Positions 56,421-64,000 of a stretch of 64,000 nt of DNA are shown in pieces. Location: contig NZ_CP046171.1 in NCBI RefSeq assembly GCF_011801125.1, positions 310,001 through 374,000 of the forward strand. The letters are read 5' to 3'. Source of the stretch: Nocardia brasiliensis. GTDB taxonomy: Bacteria; Actinomycetota; Actinomycetes; Mycobacteriales; Mycobacteriaceae. The translations under genes were made by a program, and so were the position numbers. Within the stretch, counting starts at the first letter, position 1; the number at the start of each line of letters is the position of its first letter. The notes beneath the pieces were generated by a model. That model had not been told where the DNA came from. It was given only the letters and a program-made list of their open reading frames with translations, and did not search any database.

Positions 56421-57236
56421 TCAGAGCAGGCCGATCGGCCAGCAGACCTCGGTGCGGTAGGTGTTCGGGTCGTCGGTGCTTTCCGGGCAGATCAGGTAGC
56501 GCTCGCGGATCGGCTCGGCCAGCGACTCGTCGTGTTCGGCGACGTGGCTGCCGAGCGCGCCGTAGGTGCGGTCGAAGTCGTCGAACGGCCCGTCGTGGCG
56601 GGCGACGGCGAAGCGCCGTGCGGGTAGTTCGATGCGGGAGACCCCCTCGGGCAGCGCGATCTCGGTGCCCACCGGGATGGGGACGAAGGCGACCACCGCA
56701 CCGATGTCGTTCTCGAAGAACTCCATCGAATAGGTCGCACCGTCGACGCCGTCCGGCGCGACCCCGGCCGCCGCAAGCGTGCGGTGCAGCAAGGTGAACG
56801 ACGCCTCGCACCACGGGCCGATCCCCGCCCTGGTGACCACCTCGGCGACCGCGAGCGCCGGGAACGCGGGTATCGCTCGGTATTCGACCGCCGGCGCAGC
56901 GGTGGGCGTCAGCAGCGCGCGCAGCGACGCCACCACGTCCCGAGTCCGGGCCAGTTCGGCTTCCATCCGCTCGAGATGCGCGCGCAGCGCGGCGTTGCGG
57001 GTGTCCTCGTCGACGGCGTCGAGCACCGCCTTGATCTCGGGCAACGGCATATCGAGCTGGCGTAGCCTGCGAATCAGATGAGCCTGCGGCACCTGCTCGA
57101 TCGAATAGCGCCGATACCCGGAGCCTGCGTCGATCGAGACCGGCGCCAACAACTCGATGTCGTGGTAGTACCGCAGCGTCTTCACGGTCAGGTACGTCAG
57201 CCGGGCGAACTCCCCGATCGACACGGTCGCTGTCAT
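56421..57236 (-). CDS. MerR-family regulator with GyrI-like effector domain
   Basis: About 271 residues. The N-terminal winged helix is VSIGEFARLTYLTVKTLRYYHDIELLAPVSIDAGSGYRRYSIEQVPQAHLIRRLRQLDMPLPEI, the canonical MerR. A coiled coil (DEDTRNAALRAHLERMEAELARTRDVVASL) follows, then a GyrI-like/BmrR-type ligand domain from about residue 125 (VEYRAIPAFPALAVAEVVTRAGIG ... FDRTYGALGSHVAEHDE). It probably binds a hydrophobic or cationic drug and activates its own operon with the VOC gene. ATG at 57236 is preferred over the frame start at 57251. Confidence 0.92.
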   Translation of the reverse strand: MTATVSIGEFARLTYLTVKTLRYYHDIELLAPVSIDAGSGYRRYSIEQVPQAHLIRRLRQLDMPLPEIKAVLDAVDEDTRNAALRAHLERMEAELARTRDVVASLRALLTPTAAPAVEYRAIPAFPALAVAEVVTRAGIGPWCEASFTLLHRTLAAAGVAPDGVDGATYSMEFFENDIGAVVAFVPIPVGTEIALPEGVSRIELPARRFAVARHDGPFDDFDRTYGALGSHVAEHDESLAEPIRERYLICPESTDDPNTYRTEVCWPIGLL

Positions 57237-57249
57237 GTCCCCAGCGAAC

Positions 57250-57280
57250 ACCCTCCCGTAACTGTAATGTCAACACATTC
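57250..57280 (-). promoter_or_regulatory. Likely MerR-controlled promoter
   Basis: On the minus strand TTGACA (57273-57268) begins a run TTACAGTTACGGGAGGG leading to the MerR gene. The TTACaGTTAC dyad/direct-repeat element lies between -35 and -10, where MerR proteins bind. The -10 is not clear. Confidence 0.5.
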
Positions 57281-57425
57281 AGCTGCCAAGGCGTGTTGTG
57301 GCTGGTCAGTGCTCGTTAGGACAGCGCTGATCCAATACCGGACCCAGCTGCGGGCTTCGTAGCTCGTGCGCTGATCGCGTGGTCGTCTGTCTCTCGCGGA
57401 TAAGTTGGGCCCCAGAACCCCCACC

Positions 57426-57435
57426 AGGGTTGAGC
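57426..57435. repeat. Left copy of the 10-bp IS target duplication
   Basis: AGGGTTGAGC immediately outside the left terminal repeat of the insertion sequence. The identical 10-mer is at 58275-58284. Confidence 0.9.
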
Positions 57436-58274
57436 CAGGGCTGCGGCATTCTCGTTAGGCGGTCAGTGACCAGCGGTTTTCCGGGGTCAACGGGTGCAGG
57501 CCCCGCATCGGGTCGAACGCGGTCTCGCGACACGCTTCGGCGATATCGACCGCGTCATCGAGCCGATGGAGGTTCAGGGCGGTGTTACGAATGGCTGCCA
57601 TGACCTGCGGCGTGCCGCCGGTGCGGACCGCGGAGAAGTCGTCGTGGGGCAACCAAGCGGACTGCGGCCGCGCCCATGCGTTTGGCCAGTCGTAGCGTCT
57701 TCCCGTCGACGGCGACCGCGACCGCGACCAACGAGGTTGCGGCGGTAGCGAGCGCGGCGACAGTGAAGTAGGCGCCCAGGCACCGGTCGAGGTCGGCGGG
57801 GTCGAGCAGGGCGAACCCACGCCGGAATGTCTTGTCCCTGGGCCGGTATCGCTTGGCGAGGCCGAGCGCGGCCAGGACTTCCGGTGAGGCGTTGCGGGCC
57901 CAGCTGGCGTAGCCGGTGAAGCCGCGCATACCGGCGGCGGTGGCCAGGATCGCCATGGCCGGCAGCATGGCCATCGGGTAGCGCAGGCCGCGAGGATCGC
58001 GGGGATCGGGGACTGTCCGAAGAACGTTCAGCAATCCGCTGTCTAAGGTCGCTGCGGGCAAGGGGGTTTCGGTGACATGCCGGTCTAGGGTGTCGGGGAT
58101 CAGGGATGTCGGCGATACTGTGCCGGCGGGCGCGGGCACTCCGGGAACGATTCTGGTGTAGGAACCCTCATCGATATCTGAAAGTGCCTGTGCCCGCTCA
58201 CATTCGGATCGGCGTGTCGCTTGTGTGCTGTCACCACAGGTCAGCTGCGGTCAGACGAGAACGCCGTAGCCCTG
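57436..58274 (-). mobile_element. Internally deleted ISAs1-like insertion sequence
   Basis: 839 bp. The terminal inverted repeats are CAGGGCTGCGGCATTCTCGT (57436-57455) and the complement of 58255-58274, matching at 18 of 20 positions. A perfect 10-bp target duplication (AGGGTTGAGC) flanks the element (57426-57435 and 58275-58284). The transposase is in minus orientation but lacks its catalytic middle. So the ends and duplication are intact while the enzyme is dead: a non-autonomous copy that a full-length relative could still move. Confidence 0.9.
57455..58139 (-). pseudogene. ISAs1-type transposase, internally deleted and frameshifted
   Basis: The N-terminal part (58139 down to about 57660) reads LLNVLRTVPDPRDPRGLRYPMAMLPAMAILATAAGMRGFTGYASWARN and reaches AVDGKTLRLAKRMG, which carries the first DDE aspartate. 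The frame then changes by one. The C-terminal fragment (about 57640 to 57455) reads DDFSAVRTGGTPQVMAAIRNTALNLHRL, the typical ISAs1 end. Compared with intact members as I know them, about 200 codons with the second Asp and Glu are lost. The stop codon touches the left terminal repeat. Confidence 0.85.
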
Positions 58275-58284
58275 AGGGTTGAGC
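58275..58284. repeat. Right copy of the 10-bp IS target duplication
   Basis: AGGGTTGAGC directly outside the right terminal repeat, identical to the copy at 57426-57435. Confidence 0.9.
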
Positions 58285-58291
58285 GTTCGCA

Positions 58292-58837
58292 TTATTGGTT
58301 CAAGGGACGTATCGCACACACACGCCAGCGATCTGTATTCTTCAAGCCAAAGAGTACGGGTCGACCTTTTTTGTCGGGATCTTTGTCGTCCCCGAGGTAT
58401 CGAATGTAGGCAACCAGCGTTACGCCGCGATCGGTGAGATCAGTTGTTTCAGTTCCCCAGAACAGCGCGAGTCCTCGCCTGTCGACATCGTTCTTCGCTT
58501 GTTCAGCGAACTCTCGGGGAGACTGCTGAGCGAATTCATCATGCAGGCCATCGCAACTGAAATTCAGCACGTCCGACTGGTCGCCCCTTTCGTACGCATC
58601 GAGTAGGGCGACAATCACTGATTGCGCCTTGGTTGCGAAATCGTCATCAGCTGTCGAGACCTCTTGCTGAGGGAATTGCTCGGCATCATTGGTGCTACGG
58701 TGCGTGAGTCGTATGGTCGTCAAGCAAACGATCAACAGTATGACGGCGGTCGAGACTGCTCCGATCCAGAAGACTGCCCGATTCCGTTTTCTACCATTCC
58801 GAGGGGTCGGTGCCGACCCCGCAGCCTCGGCGCTCAT
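58292..58837 (-). CDS. Single-pass membrane protein of unknown function
   Basis: 181 residues. A basic N-terminus (TPRNGRKRNRA) and one transmembrane helix (VFWIGAVSTAVILLIVCLTTIRL) lead to an extracytoplasmic domain with acidic, mixed alpha/beta composition (DDDFATKAQSVIVALLDAYERGDQSDVLNFSCDGLHDEFAQ ... GRPVLFGLKNTDRWRVCAIRPLNQ). The layout resembles DUF4878/NTF2-like lipoproteins. Codon use is noticeably less GC-rich than neighbours. The ATG overlaps the stop of the SMI1/KNR4 gene by 4 bp, so the two are coupled. The IS lies 8 bp past its stop. Confidence 0.7.
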   Translation of the reverse strand: MSAEAAGSAPTPRNGRKRNRAVFWIGAVSTAVILLIVCLTTIRLTHRSTNDAEQFPQQEVSTADDDFATKAQSVIVALLDAYERGDQSDVLNFSCDGLHDEFAQQSPREFAEQAKNDVDRRGLALFWGTETTDLTDRGVTLVAYIRYLGDDKDPDKKGRPVLFGLKNTDRWRVCAIRPLNQ

Positions 58838-59325
58838 GTCAGCATCGCCACTTCGCGATCGAGGAACTCATGCAGATCGACGTATGTCCTGGTATTTCCG
58901 GACATGTATTGAAAGATCGTCAGCACGGGGCTCTCGCCGTTTGCATACCCGCCCGCTGCGACGATGTTGTATGAGTACGGTGAATTGAACAGGGGAATCA
59001 TGTGATTGCGTAGCGGATATTCCGTTGATGCGGATGGCTTGATATCGTAGCGATCGGGGTCGCTCATACTCTTGTCTCCGAACATGCCTATGGACTCTTC
59101 GAGTTCGTGCCGCGCGGACAGCCAATGCTCATCATTGGTCCCGATCACTTCGGTTCCGAACAGTGTTTCACTTTTGTTGAATAGCTCCCATCCGTTCACG
59201 GCGTGGAGCAGTTCAACGTACTGCTTGGGAAGGTGGAATCCCAATCTTTCCTCAGCTGCATCGATATCGGCTGCGGTAGCGCCTGGGTTCGGCTGCGTTT
59301 CGCTGTGCTGGCGAAAAAAATTCAC
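58834..59325 (-). CDS. SMI1/KNR4-family protein
   Basis: About 163 residues. The family opening ATAADIDAAEERLGFHLPKQYVELLHAVNGWELF is clear, and the fold continues through LFNSPYSYNIVAAGGYANGESPVLTIFQYM. SMI1/KNR4 proteins frequently act as immunity proteins to polymorphic toxins, but no toxin gene is adjacent. The GTG at 59325 is the first usual start codon, yet it has no ribosome site. The same frame reads on upstream as LEEIGIVCTTWSEYV, and a strong GGAGGAG (59365-59359) sits 6 nt before an ATC (59352). A non-standard start, or a damaged 5' end, is possible. Confidence 0.8.
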   Translation of the reverse strand: MNFFRQHSETQPNPGATAADIDAAEERLGFHLPKQYVELLHAVNGWELFNKSETLFGTEVIGTNDEHWLSARHELEESIGMFGDKSMSDPDRYDIKPSASTEYPLRNHMIPLFNSPYSYNIVAAGGYANGESPVLTIFQYMSGNTRTYVDLHEFLDREVAMLT

Positions 59326-59375
59326 GTATTCGGACCATGTGGTGCAGACGATGCCAATCTCCTCCAGGGGTAAGG

Positions 59376-59649
59376 ACTAGCTTTCCCGAAGCCGCTAGAG
59401 CGACGGCGAGGGCGTCGAAGATGCGATAGCTAATAGGTGGCGAATATGTGCTGATGAGCGTGGACGGCTGCGCCGGTCTGGCTGATTTTCCCTGTTCGCG
59501 CCTCAATGCCATGCCAGAACCCCCCGGAATGCACAGCTAATGCACGCTGTGCAGTAAGCAATATATGAGGTCATAGTGCACTAATGGCAACAGATTGGCA
59601 ACCGGGGAGATCGAGCGCTGACTCTCGTTGCAAAGTTCGCGCGCGTTGG
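59376..59649. other. Intergenic region, AT-richer
   Basis: No gene supported. A minus-strand frame through 59252-59512 overlaps the SMI1 gene and looks non-coding. The composition matches the horizontally acquired-looking SMI1 block rather than the flanking genes. Confidence 0.4.
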
Positions 59650-60231
59650 TCAGGTGAGGACGAAGGTGAGGAGCAGGGTGGTTTGCAGGCCGCCGCGCCA
59701 CCAGGAGTAGCCGAACCAGACGCCGGGGGTGACCTCGCGGATCTCGTCGTAGACCTGAGGGGTTGGGGAGGGGGCGTAGTCCAGGGCCCAGGTGGGGTTG
59801 CCGTCGAGCAGGGCGGGGGCGGAGTAGACGTAGGCGGGCCAGGCTTCGTAGCCTGCACCGGTGACCCGGTTGGTCAGGGTGCCGCCGTCGGGGCCGGTGT
59901 AGAAGATCTTGCCGATCCAGAACGCCGACGAAATGCCTTGGATGGACGGCGGTCTGGTCACCCAGCCGTCTTTCACGCCCATCGGCGCCGCACCGCGCGG
60001 CGCGTCCCGGAAGATCGCGTCTTGCTGCTCGGGGCCGCAGCGCAGGCGCAGCGCGTCGATGGTGGCGGCCCGGTTGCCCGGATCGAGCACACAGCCGCCG
60101 CCGTAGTCGGCGGCCGCCGCGGTGACACCGGGATCGGCGCCGGCTGCCGGAGCACAGACGCCGAGGAAAATGGCGGGAACGCCCAGCGAGAGCACGAGCG
60201 TGCTCAGCAGGCGTGCTCGGATAGCGTGCAT
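59650..60231 (-). CDS. Secreted protein of unknown function
   Basis: 193 residues. Signal peptide MHAIRARLLSTLVLSLGVPAIFLGVCAPAAGADP, then a mature domain with two Cys (GGCVLDPGN ... LRCGPEQQ), probably a disulfide, and WVTRPPSIQGISSAFWIGKIFYTGPDGGTLTNRVTGAGYEAWPAYVYSAPALLDGNPTWALDYAP, ending YDEIREVTPGVWFGYSWWRGGLQTTLLLTFVLT. The pattern GK-x-F ... NRV ... LDG-x-P ... YDEIREV-x-PGVW suggests a small lipid- or ligand-binding domain. I do not recognise the family with confidence. ATG at 60231. Confidence 0.7.
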   Translation of the reverse strand: MHAIRARLLSTLVLSLGVPAIFLGVCAPAAGADPGVTAAAADYGGGCVLDPGNRAATIDALRLRCGPEQQDAIFRDAPRGAAPMGVKDGWVTRPPSIQGISSAFWIGKIFYTGPDGGTLTNRVTGAGYEAWPAYVYSAPALLDGNPTWALDYAPSPTPQVYDEIREVTPGVWFGYSWWRGGLQTTLLLTFVLT

Positions 60232-60418
60232 AGCTTTCTCCAGAACTGCCGCACCGGTCTCCCGACCTACCTTCGATATTAGGTAGATCTTGATCGGGTG
60301 AAGGTGGAACTACCCAACCTGTTACCAGTCATGCGCCCCGGTCGGCGCCGCCCACAGGGGCGGTGCCGCGTCCAGGCACTAGGCTGATCAATGACACTTT
60401 CTTCAGAGAGGACATGCC

Positions 60419-60748
60419 GTGCAGCCCGGTGGTCAGTTCGACATGCAGCAGCTACTCGCCCAGGCGCAACAGATGCAGCAGGCGGTGATGCAGGCCCAGG
60501 CCGAGCTCGCCGAGGCCGAAGTGGAAGGTCAGGCGGGCAACGGGCTGGTCAAGGTGACCGTCAAGGCGACCGGTGAGATCGTCTCGCTCACCATCGATCC
60601 CAAGGCGGTGGACCCGGAGGACGTGGACACCCTGCAGGACCTGGTGATCGGCGCGGTGAACAGCGCGATGGCCACGGCACAGCAGCTCGCCGCCGAACGC
60701 CTCGGCCCCCTCGCCGGCGGCGGTATGCCAGGGTTGCCGAACTTCTGA
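60419..60748 (+). CDS. ybaB: YbaB/EbfC nucleoid-associated protein
   Basis: 109 residues. N-terminal helix [56 protein letters not shown] matches YbaB. It forms tweezer-like dimers on DNA and is usually cotranscribed with recR, as here (recR begins 42 bp downstream). The GTG at 60419 follows GAGAGG; the neighbouring ATG at 60414 is out of frame. Equivalent to Rv3716c. Confidence 0.95.
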   Translation: MQPGGQFDMQQLLAQAQQMQQAVMQAQAELAEAEVEGQAGNGLVKVTVKATGEIVSLTIDPKAVDPEDVDTLQDLVIGAVNSAMATAQQLAAERLGPLAGGGMPGLPNF

Positions 60749-60789
60749 CCACCACTACCAGTGCCGTAGAGGCGAAGAGGACGTAGCCG

Positions 60790-61398
60790 TTGTACGAGGG
60801 TCCGGTTCAGGATCTGATCGATGAGCTGGGCAAGCTGCCCGGTGTCGGTCCGAAGAGCGCGCAGCGCATCGCTTTTCATCTGTTGCAGGTGGAGCCGCCG
60901 GAGATCGACCGGCTACAGGCCGCCCTGCAGAAGGTGCGCGACGGCGTGCAGTTCTGCGTGTCCTGCGGCACGGTCTCCGACGGCGAGCTGTGCCGCATCT
61001 GCGCCGACCCGCGCCGCGACCGCACCATGATCTGCGTGGTCGAGGAGCCGAAGGACGTGCAGGCCATCGAGCGCACGCGCGAGTTCCGCGGCCGCTACCA
61101 CGTGCTCGGCGGCGCGCTCGACCCGCTCAGCGGGATCGGCCCGGATCAGCTGCGCATCCGGGAACTGTTGGCGCGCATCGGCAATCAGCAGGACGGCGTC
61201 GACGTCAGCGAGGTGATCATCGCGACCGACCCGAACACCGAGGGCGAGGCGACGGCCACCTATCTGGTGCGCATGCTGCGCGACTTCCCCGGGCTCAGCG
61301 TGACCAGGCTGGCCTCCGGCCTGCCGATGGGCGGTGACCTGGAGTTCGCGGACGAGCTGACCCTCGGGCGCGCCCTGTCGGGACGCCGCGCGCTCTAG
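60790..61398 (+). CDS. recR: Recombination mediator protein RecR
   Basis: 202 residues. N-terminal HhH ([17 protein letters not shown]), the Cys4 zinc finger Cys56, Cys59, Cys68, Cys71 ([16 protein letters not shown]), a Toprim domain ([16 protein letters not shown], then [17 protein letters not shown]) and the C-terminal Walker-like element. It loads RecA with RecO/RecF at gaps. Starts with TTG at 60790 behind GAAGAGG. Equivalent to Rv3715c. Confidence 0.96.
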   Translation: MYEGPVQDLIDELGKLPGVGPKSAQRIAFHLLQVEPPEIDRLQAALQKVRDGVQFCVSCGTVSDGELCRICADPRRDRTMICVVEEPKDVQAIERTREFRGRYHVLGGALDPLSGIGPDQLRIRELLARIGNQQDGVDVSEVIIATDPNTEGEATATYLVRMLRDFPGLSVTRLASGLPMGGDLEFADELTLGRALSGRRAL

Positions 61399-61488
61399 AT
61401 TCGACGGGTGATTCAGCCCGCGACCTGCCGGTCCAGCCCCGAATCACCGGGGGTTGCGCTCGGTTCGCCGCGGGTTACTGTGTCGGAA

Positions 61489-62106
61489 ATGAGCATCGAA
61501 TTCCTGCTGACCACGCTCGTCATCGTGGTCACCCCGGGCACCGGCGCCTTGTTCACGCTGGCCGCCGGTCTGTCCCGGGGCGCGCGGGCCGGCGTGGTCG
61601 CGGCCTTCGGCTGCACGCTGGGCACGGTCCCGCACATGCTCGCCGCGATCACCGGCCTGGCCGCGCTGCTCAACGCGAGCGCCATGGCCTTCCAGACGTT
61701 GAAGTACCTGGGTGTCGCGTACCTGGTCTACATGGCGTGGAGCACGTTCCGGGACAAGGGCGCGCTGGCCGTCCCCGAGGAGCACGAGCCGCAGGCGCAG
61801 TCGGCGCGCAAGGTGATCGTGTCGGCGGTGCTGCTCAACATCCTCAATCCGAAGCTGACCATCTTCTCCTTCGCGTTCCTGCCGCAGTTCGTGCCAAGCG
61901 GCTCACCGAACGCGTTGGCGCGCATGCTCGAATTGAGCGGCATCTTCATGCTCGCCACGTTCGTGGTGTTCGCGATCTACGGTGTCTGCGCGGCCGCGCT
62001 GCGTGCCCACGTCATCACCCGCCCGGTGGTGATCACCTGGATGCGCCGGGTGTTCGGCGCGTCGTTCATCGCGCTGGCGGGGCGTCTCGCGGTGCAGAAC
62101 CAGTAA
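61489..62106 (+). CDS. LysE/RhtB-family amino-acid exporter
   Basis: 205 residues, six hydrophobic helices. The LysE opening MSIEFLLTTLVIVVTPGTGALFTLAAGLSRGARAGVVAAFG and the second-half element LLNILNPKLTIFSFAFLPQFV are both present. It exports amino acids or small metabolites by proton antiport. ATG at 61489 fits; the frame from 61408 is too long. It ends immediately before the convergent gene at 62107 (stops adjacent). Confidence 0.92.
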   Translation: MSIEFLLTTLVIVVTPGTGALFTLAAGLSRGARAGVVAAFGCTLGTVPHMLAAITGLAALLNASAMAFQTLKYLGVAYLVYMAWSTFRDKGALAVPEEHEPQAQSARKVIVSAVLLNILNPKLTIFSFAFLPQFVPSGSPNALARMLELSGIFMLATFVVFAIYGVCAAALRAHVITRPVVITWMRRVFGASFIALAGRLAVQNQ

Positions 62107-62751
62107 TCAGAGTTCCACGCGCGACCAGGGCAGGGTCTGCAACCGGTCCCGATTGCCGGTGGCCCAGTCCCAGATCAGGGCGGAGACGGTGGCGGCGTCG
62201 AGCACCGTGGTGCCGAAGTGCTTCTCGGGCGAGCCGTCTCGATATTCGAGGGTGAACGCGCCGGTCTTCTCTCGGTAGGTCTGCATGTAGACCTGGTCGT
62301 CGCGCTCCACCACCAGGTAGGGGTTCGGCGGTGCCAGCTCGGAAACCCATTGGTCGGCCAGGGGTTTCGTCAAATAGGGGAATTCGCCCGCGCCGCCGTG
62401 GGTGACCGTGGCAGGCACGTGCCCGGCCGGGTCGATCAGCCACGCCAGCTGCGGGTCGTAGACCGCGTAGTCGAGCGGGGTCGCGACCGAGAAGAGCAAC
62501 TGCCGCACGAAGCCGATCGCGTCGTAGGGGCAGCTGACCTGCAGAGCCGCGCCGGTCGCGGCGCCGCCCACCGGGGCGTTGCTGAGGAAGTTGTCGTCGG
62601 CGGGCAGCTCGTCGTTGCGTTTGTTCAGCTCGGTCGCGATCTGCGCGACCACCTCCGACTCGTGCACCCCCTGCTGGGTGCTCAGGTAAGCGTCGACCTC
62701 GGGGATCGATGACGCGACACCGGACGGCAACAAGACGTGGTCATAGCTCAC
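62107..62751 (-). CDS. Uncharacterised protein (214 aa)
   Basis: Soluble, acidic; no family recognised. N-terminus MSYDHVLLPSGVASSIPEVDAYLSTQQGVHESEVVAQIATELNKRNDELPADDNFLSNAPVGGAATGAALQVSCPYDAIGFVRQLLFSVATPLDYAVYDPQLAWLID resembles SMI1- or IMM-type immunity proteins in style, without a definite match. The ending RDGSPEKHFGTTVLDAATVSALIWDWATGNRDRLQTLPWSRVEL is distinctive. ATG at 62751. The convergent exporter ends 1 bp away. Confidence 0.65.
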   Translation of the reverse strand: MSYDHVLLPSGVASSIPEVDAYLSTQQGVHESEVVAQIATELNKRNDELPADDNFLSNAPVGGAATGAALQVSCPYDAIGFVRQLLFSVATPLDYAVYDPQLAWLIDPAGHVPATVTHGGAGEFPYLTKPLADQWVSELAPPNPYLVVERDDQVYMQTYREKTGAFTLEYRDGSPEKHFGTTVLDAATVSALIWDWATGNRDRLQTLPWSRVEL

Positions 62752-62772
62752 CCGAATAGGGTACGGGTCTGG

Positions 62773-62979
62773 TCAGGCCCGGCGACGGGCTACGTCGGGC
62801 TCCGCGCAGGGGCACCCGCCCGCCACGTCGCCGCAATCGACGACGAAGGTGTGCCGGGCGTAGTCGAGATCGACGCAGCCGTCCTTGGTGCATTCGGTGC
62901 GCCGGGTGGCATGGACGACCAGGGTGCCGTGACAGTGGTCGATCGCGGATTCGCAGCATGAACAGTCCAGCTCGCGCAT
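62773..62979 (-). CDS. Small cysteine-rich protein
   Basis: 68 residues with nine Cys at 6, 8, 9, 16, 30, 35, 49, 56 and 58, plus His15/17, so likely a zinc-binding module (DCSCCES ... HCHG ... ECTKDGC ... VDCGDVAGGCPC). ATG at 62979 has GAGGT upstream. It resembles small actinobacterial hypothetical proteins; no function is known. It is probably transcribed together with the 214-residue gene, 22 bp downstream. Confidence 0.65.
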   Translation of the reverse strand: MRELDCSCCESAIDHCHGTLVVHATRRTECTKDGCVDLDYARHTFVVDCGDVAGGCPCAEPDVARRRA

Positions 62980-63151
62980 GATTACCTCGCAGCGGGGACG
63001 AAGGGCTGAGATCGGTCCGTCATTTCGTGTGTAGCACTCCTGCGGGTCGGGCCGGGGGAGGCCGGCGCCGTGTGTCGCGTGGTGGCCTCGGTGCGGCGAC
63101 TCTCGGGAAACTCCACGTCCATGCCGTGCTCAGGTGTGGTGAACTTGCTGC

Positions 63152-64000
63152 ATGGGCATCAAGGTGTCGCTCGAACACCGGACCGTCTACACCTTCGACC
63201 GGCTGGTCGAGGTGCATCCGCACGTCGTGCGCCTGCGTCCGGCTCCGCACTCCCGCACCAAGGTCGAAGCCTACTCGATGCGGGTGACCCCGGCCGCGCA
63301 TTTCTGTAATTGGCAGCAGGACGCCTTCGGCAATTTCCTTGCGCGGCTGGTCTTTCCGGAGCCCGCCCGGGAACTGTCGGTGACCGTCGGGCTGATCGCG
63401 GACCTCGAGGCGATCAACCCGTTCGACTTCTTCATCGAGGAGTACGCCGAGCATTTCCCGTTCCGCTACGGCGCGGATCTGCTCGCCGACCTGGAGCCGT
63501 ATCTGCGGCCGGTGGACGAGGCGGGGCCGGGCTCTGGCCCCGGTGCCGGGGTGCGCGACTGGGTGCGGGCGCACGCCGGCACCGCGCGGCCGCGCACCAT
63601 CGACTTCTTGGTCACCGTCAACCAGGCCTTACGGCACGACGTCGGCTACACCGTGCGGATGGAGCCGGGCGTGCAGACCCCCGATCACACGCTGCGGGCC
63701 GCGCTCGGCTCGTGTCGCGATTCGGCCTGGCTGCTGGTCTCGATCCTGCGCGAGCTGGGGCTCGCCGCGCGGTTCGTGTCCGGCTATCTGGTGCAGCTCG
63801 CCCAGGACGTGCCGTCGCTGGACGGACCGTCGGGCCCGCAGGCCGACTTCACCGACTTGCACGCCTGGACCGAGGTGTATCTGCCCGGTGCCGGCTGGGT
63901 CGGGCTCGACCCGACCTCCGGCCTGTTCGCGGGGGAGGGACACATCCCGCTCGCCGCGACGCCGCACCCGGTCTCCTCCGCACCCATCACCGGGGCGACC
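63152..64000 (+). CDS. Transglutaminase-like protein (3' end beyond window)
   Basis: At least 283 residues, still open at the edge. N-terminal domain MGIKVSLEHRTVYTFDRLVEVHPHVVRLRPAPHSRTKVEAYSMRVTP (transglut_N type), followed by the catalytic core: Cys in LRAALGSCRDSAWLLVSILRELGLAARFVSGYLVQ, His in DLHAWTEVYLP and Asp in GLDPTSGLFAGEGHIPLAATP. This is the full Cys-His-Asp set. The architecture matches the large bacterial transglutaminase-like proteins (followed by DUF2126) seen in mycobacteria, e.g. Rv2566. ATG at 63152. The usual partner gene is not visible within the window. Confidence 0.9.
   Translation, partial: MGIKVSLEHRTVYTFDRLVEVHPHVVRLRPAPHSRTKVEAYSMRVTPAAHFCNWQQDAFGNFLARLVFPEPARELSVTVGLIADLEAINPFDFFIEEYAEHFPFRYGADLLADLEPYLRPVDEAGPGSGPGAGVRDWVRAHAGTARPRTIDFLVTVNQALRHDVGYTVRMEPGVQTPDHTLRAALGSCRDSAWLLVSILRELGLAARFVSGYLVQLAQDVPSLDGPSGPQADFTDLHAWTEVYLPGAGWVGLDPTSGLFAGEGHIPLAATPHPVSSAPITGAT

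Noticed and set aside
59252..59512. 86-residue minus-strand ORF overlapping the SMI1 gene start
   Set aside because: No ribosome site or recognisable family, and it conflicts with the better-supported SMI1/KNR4 frame.

Overview
The window is high-GC actinobacterial DNA, most likely from a mycolic-acid-containing member of the Mycobacteriales, and Nocardia is my best guess. This rests on family content and gene order recognised by eye, not on a database search. The markers are a PknK-type kinase, MmpL and MmpS-like proteins, a DUF397 protein, an FadA/FadB pair, a CFA-synthase/FAD-oxidoreductase pair, many GTG and TTG starts, and the block tRNA-Ser, 4.5S SRP RNA, Rv3722c-type aspartate aminotransferase, dnaX, ybaB, recR. 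As I recall it, most of that block sits within about 8 kb in Mycobacterium tuberculosis (Rv3722c to Rv3715c). Here it is spread over about 37 kb with lineage-specific genes inserted.

Layout. 0-2.4 kb: the end of one and all of a second half-transporter of a heterodimeric ABC exporter with one degenerate ATP site. 2.5-7.4 kb: a queuosine neighbourhood (tgt, a YhhQ-type precursor transporter, glutamyl-Q tRNA(Asp) synthetase) interleaved with two low-complexity-tailed membrane proteins and a DUF309 protein. 7.8-12.8 kb: a DUF397 protein, a stand-alone cytochrome b (QcrB), a WS/DGAT-like acyltransferase, a methyltransferase and a GNAT protein. 12.9-18.3 kb: a receptor Ser/Thr kinase with an extracellular type-1 periplasmic-binding-protein domain, then a coupled P450 pair resembling CYP157-CYP154, whose first member lacks the ExxR arginine. 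18.3-24 kb: an MmpS-like protein, a decayed oxidoreductase fragment, a methyltransferase, a small unlisted ORF, and an operon of alpha/beta hydrolase, crotonase and acetoacetate-decarboxylase-like protein.

24-39 kb: tRNA-Ser(GGA), ffs, aspartate aminotransferase, a methyltransferase, an HhH-GPD repair protein, a resolvase-like small protein, a zinc metallopeptidase, a DUF2207 protein, a ROK regulator, a secreted protein, an mmpL-tetR operon with a conspicuous operator, an ammonium transporter, and an uncharacterised protein. 39-48 kb: dnaX with a large repetitive insert, the fadA-fadB beta-oxidation operon, a secreted phytase-like esterase, and a divergent MarR/SnoaL-like pair with a decayed tandem copy.

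49-64 kb: PknK, the CFA-synthase/FAD-oxidoreductase pair, an SRPBCC protein, a MerR-VOC operon, an internally deleted ISAs1-like insertion sequence with intact ends and a perfect 10-bp target duplication, a two-gene SMI1/KNR4 unit, a secreted protein, ybaB-recR, a LysE-type exporter, two uncharacterised ORFs, and the start of a transglutaminase-like protein.

The strongest candidates for new biology are the receptor kinase with a branched-chain-amino-acid-type sensor domain, the actinobacterial queuosine salvage and glutamylation cluster with a divergent Tgt pocket, and the ExxR-less P450 paired with a canonical P450 outside a conservon. No CRISPR array, rRNA, prophage or large biosynthetic cluster was seen.
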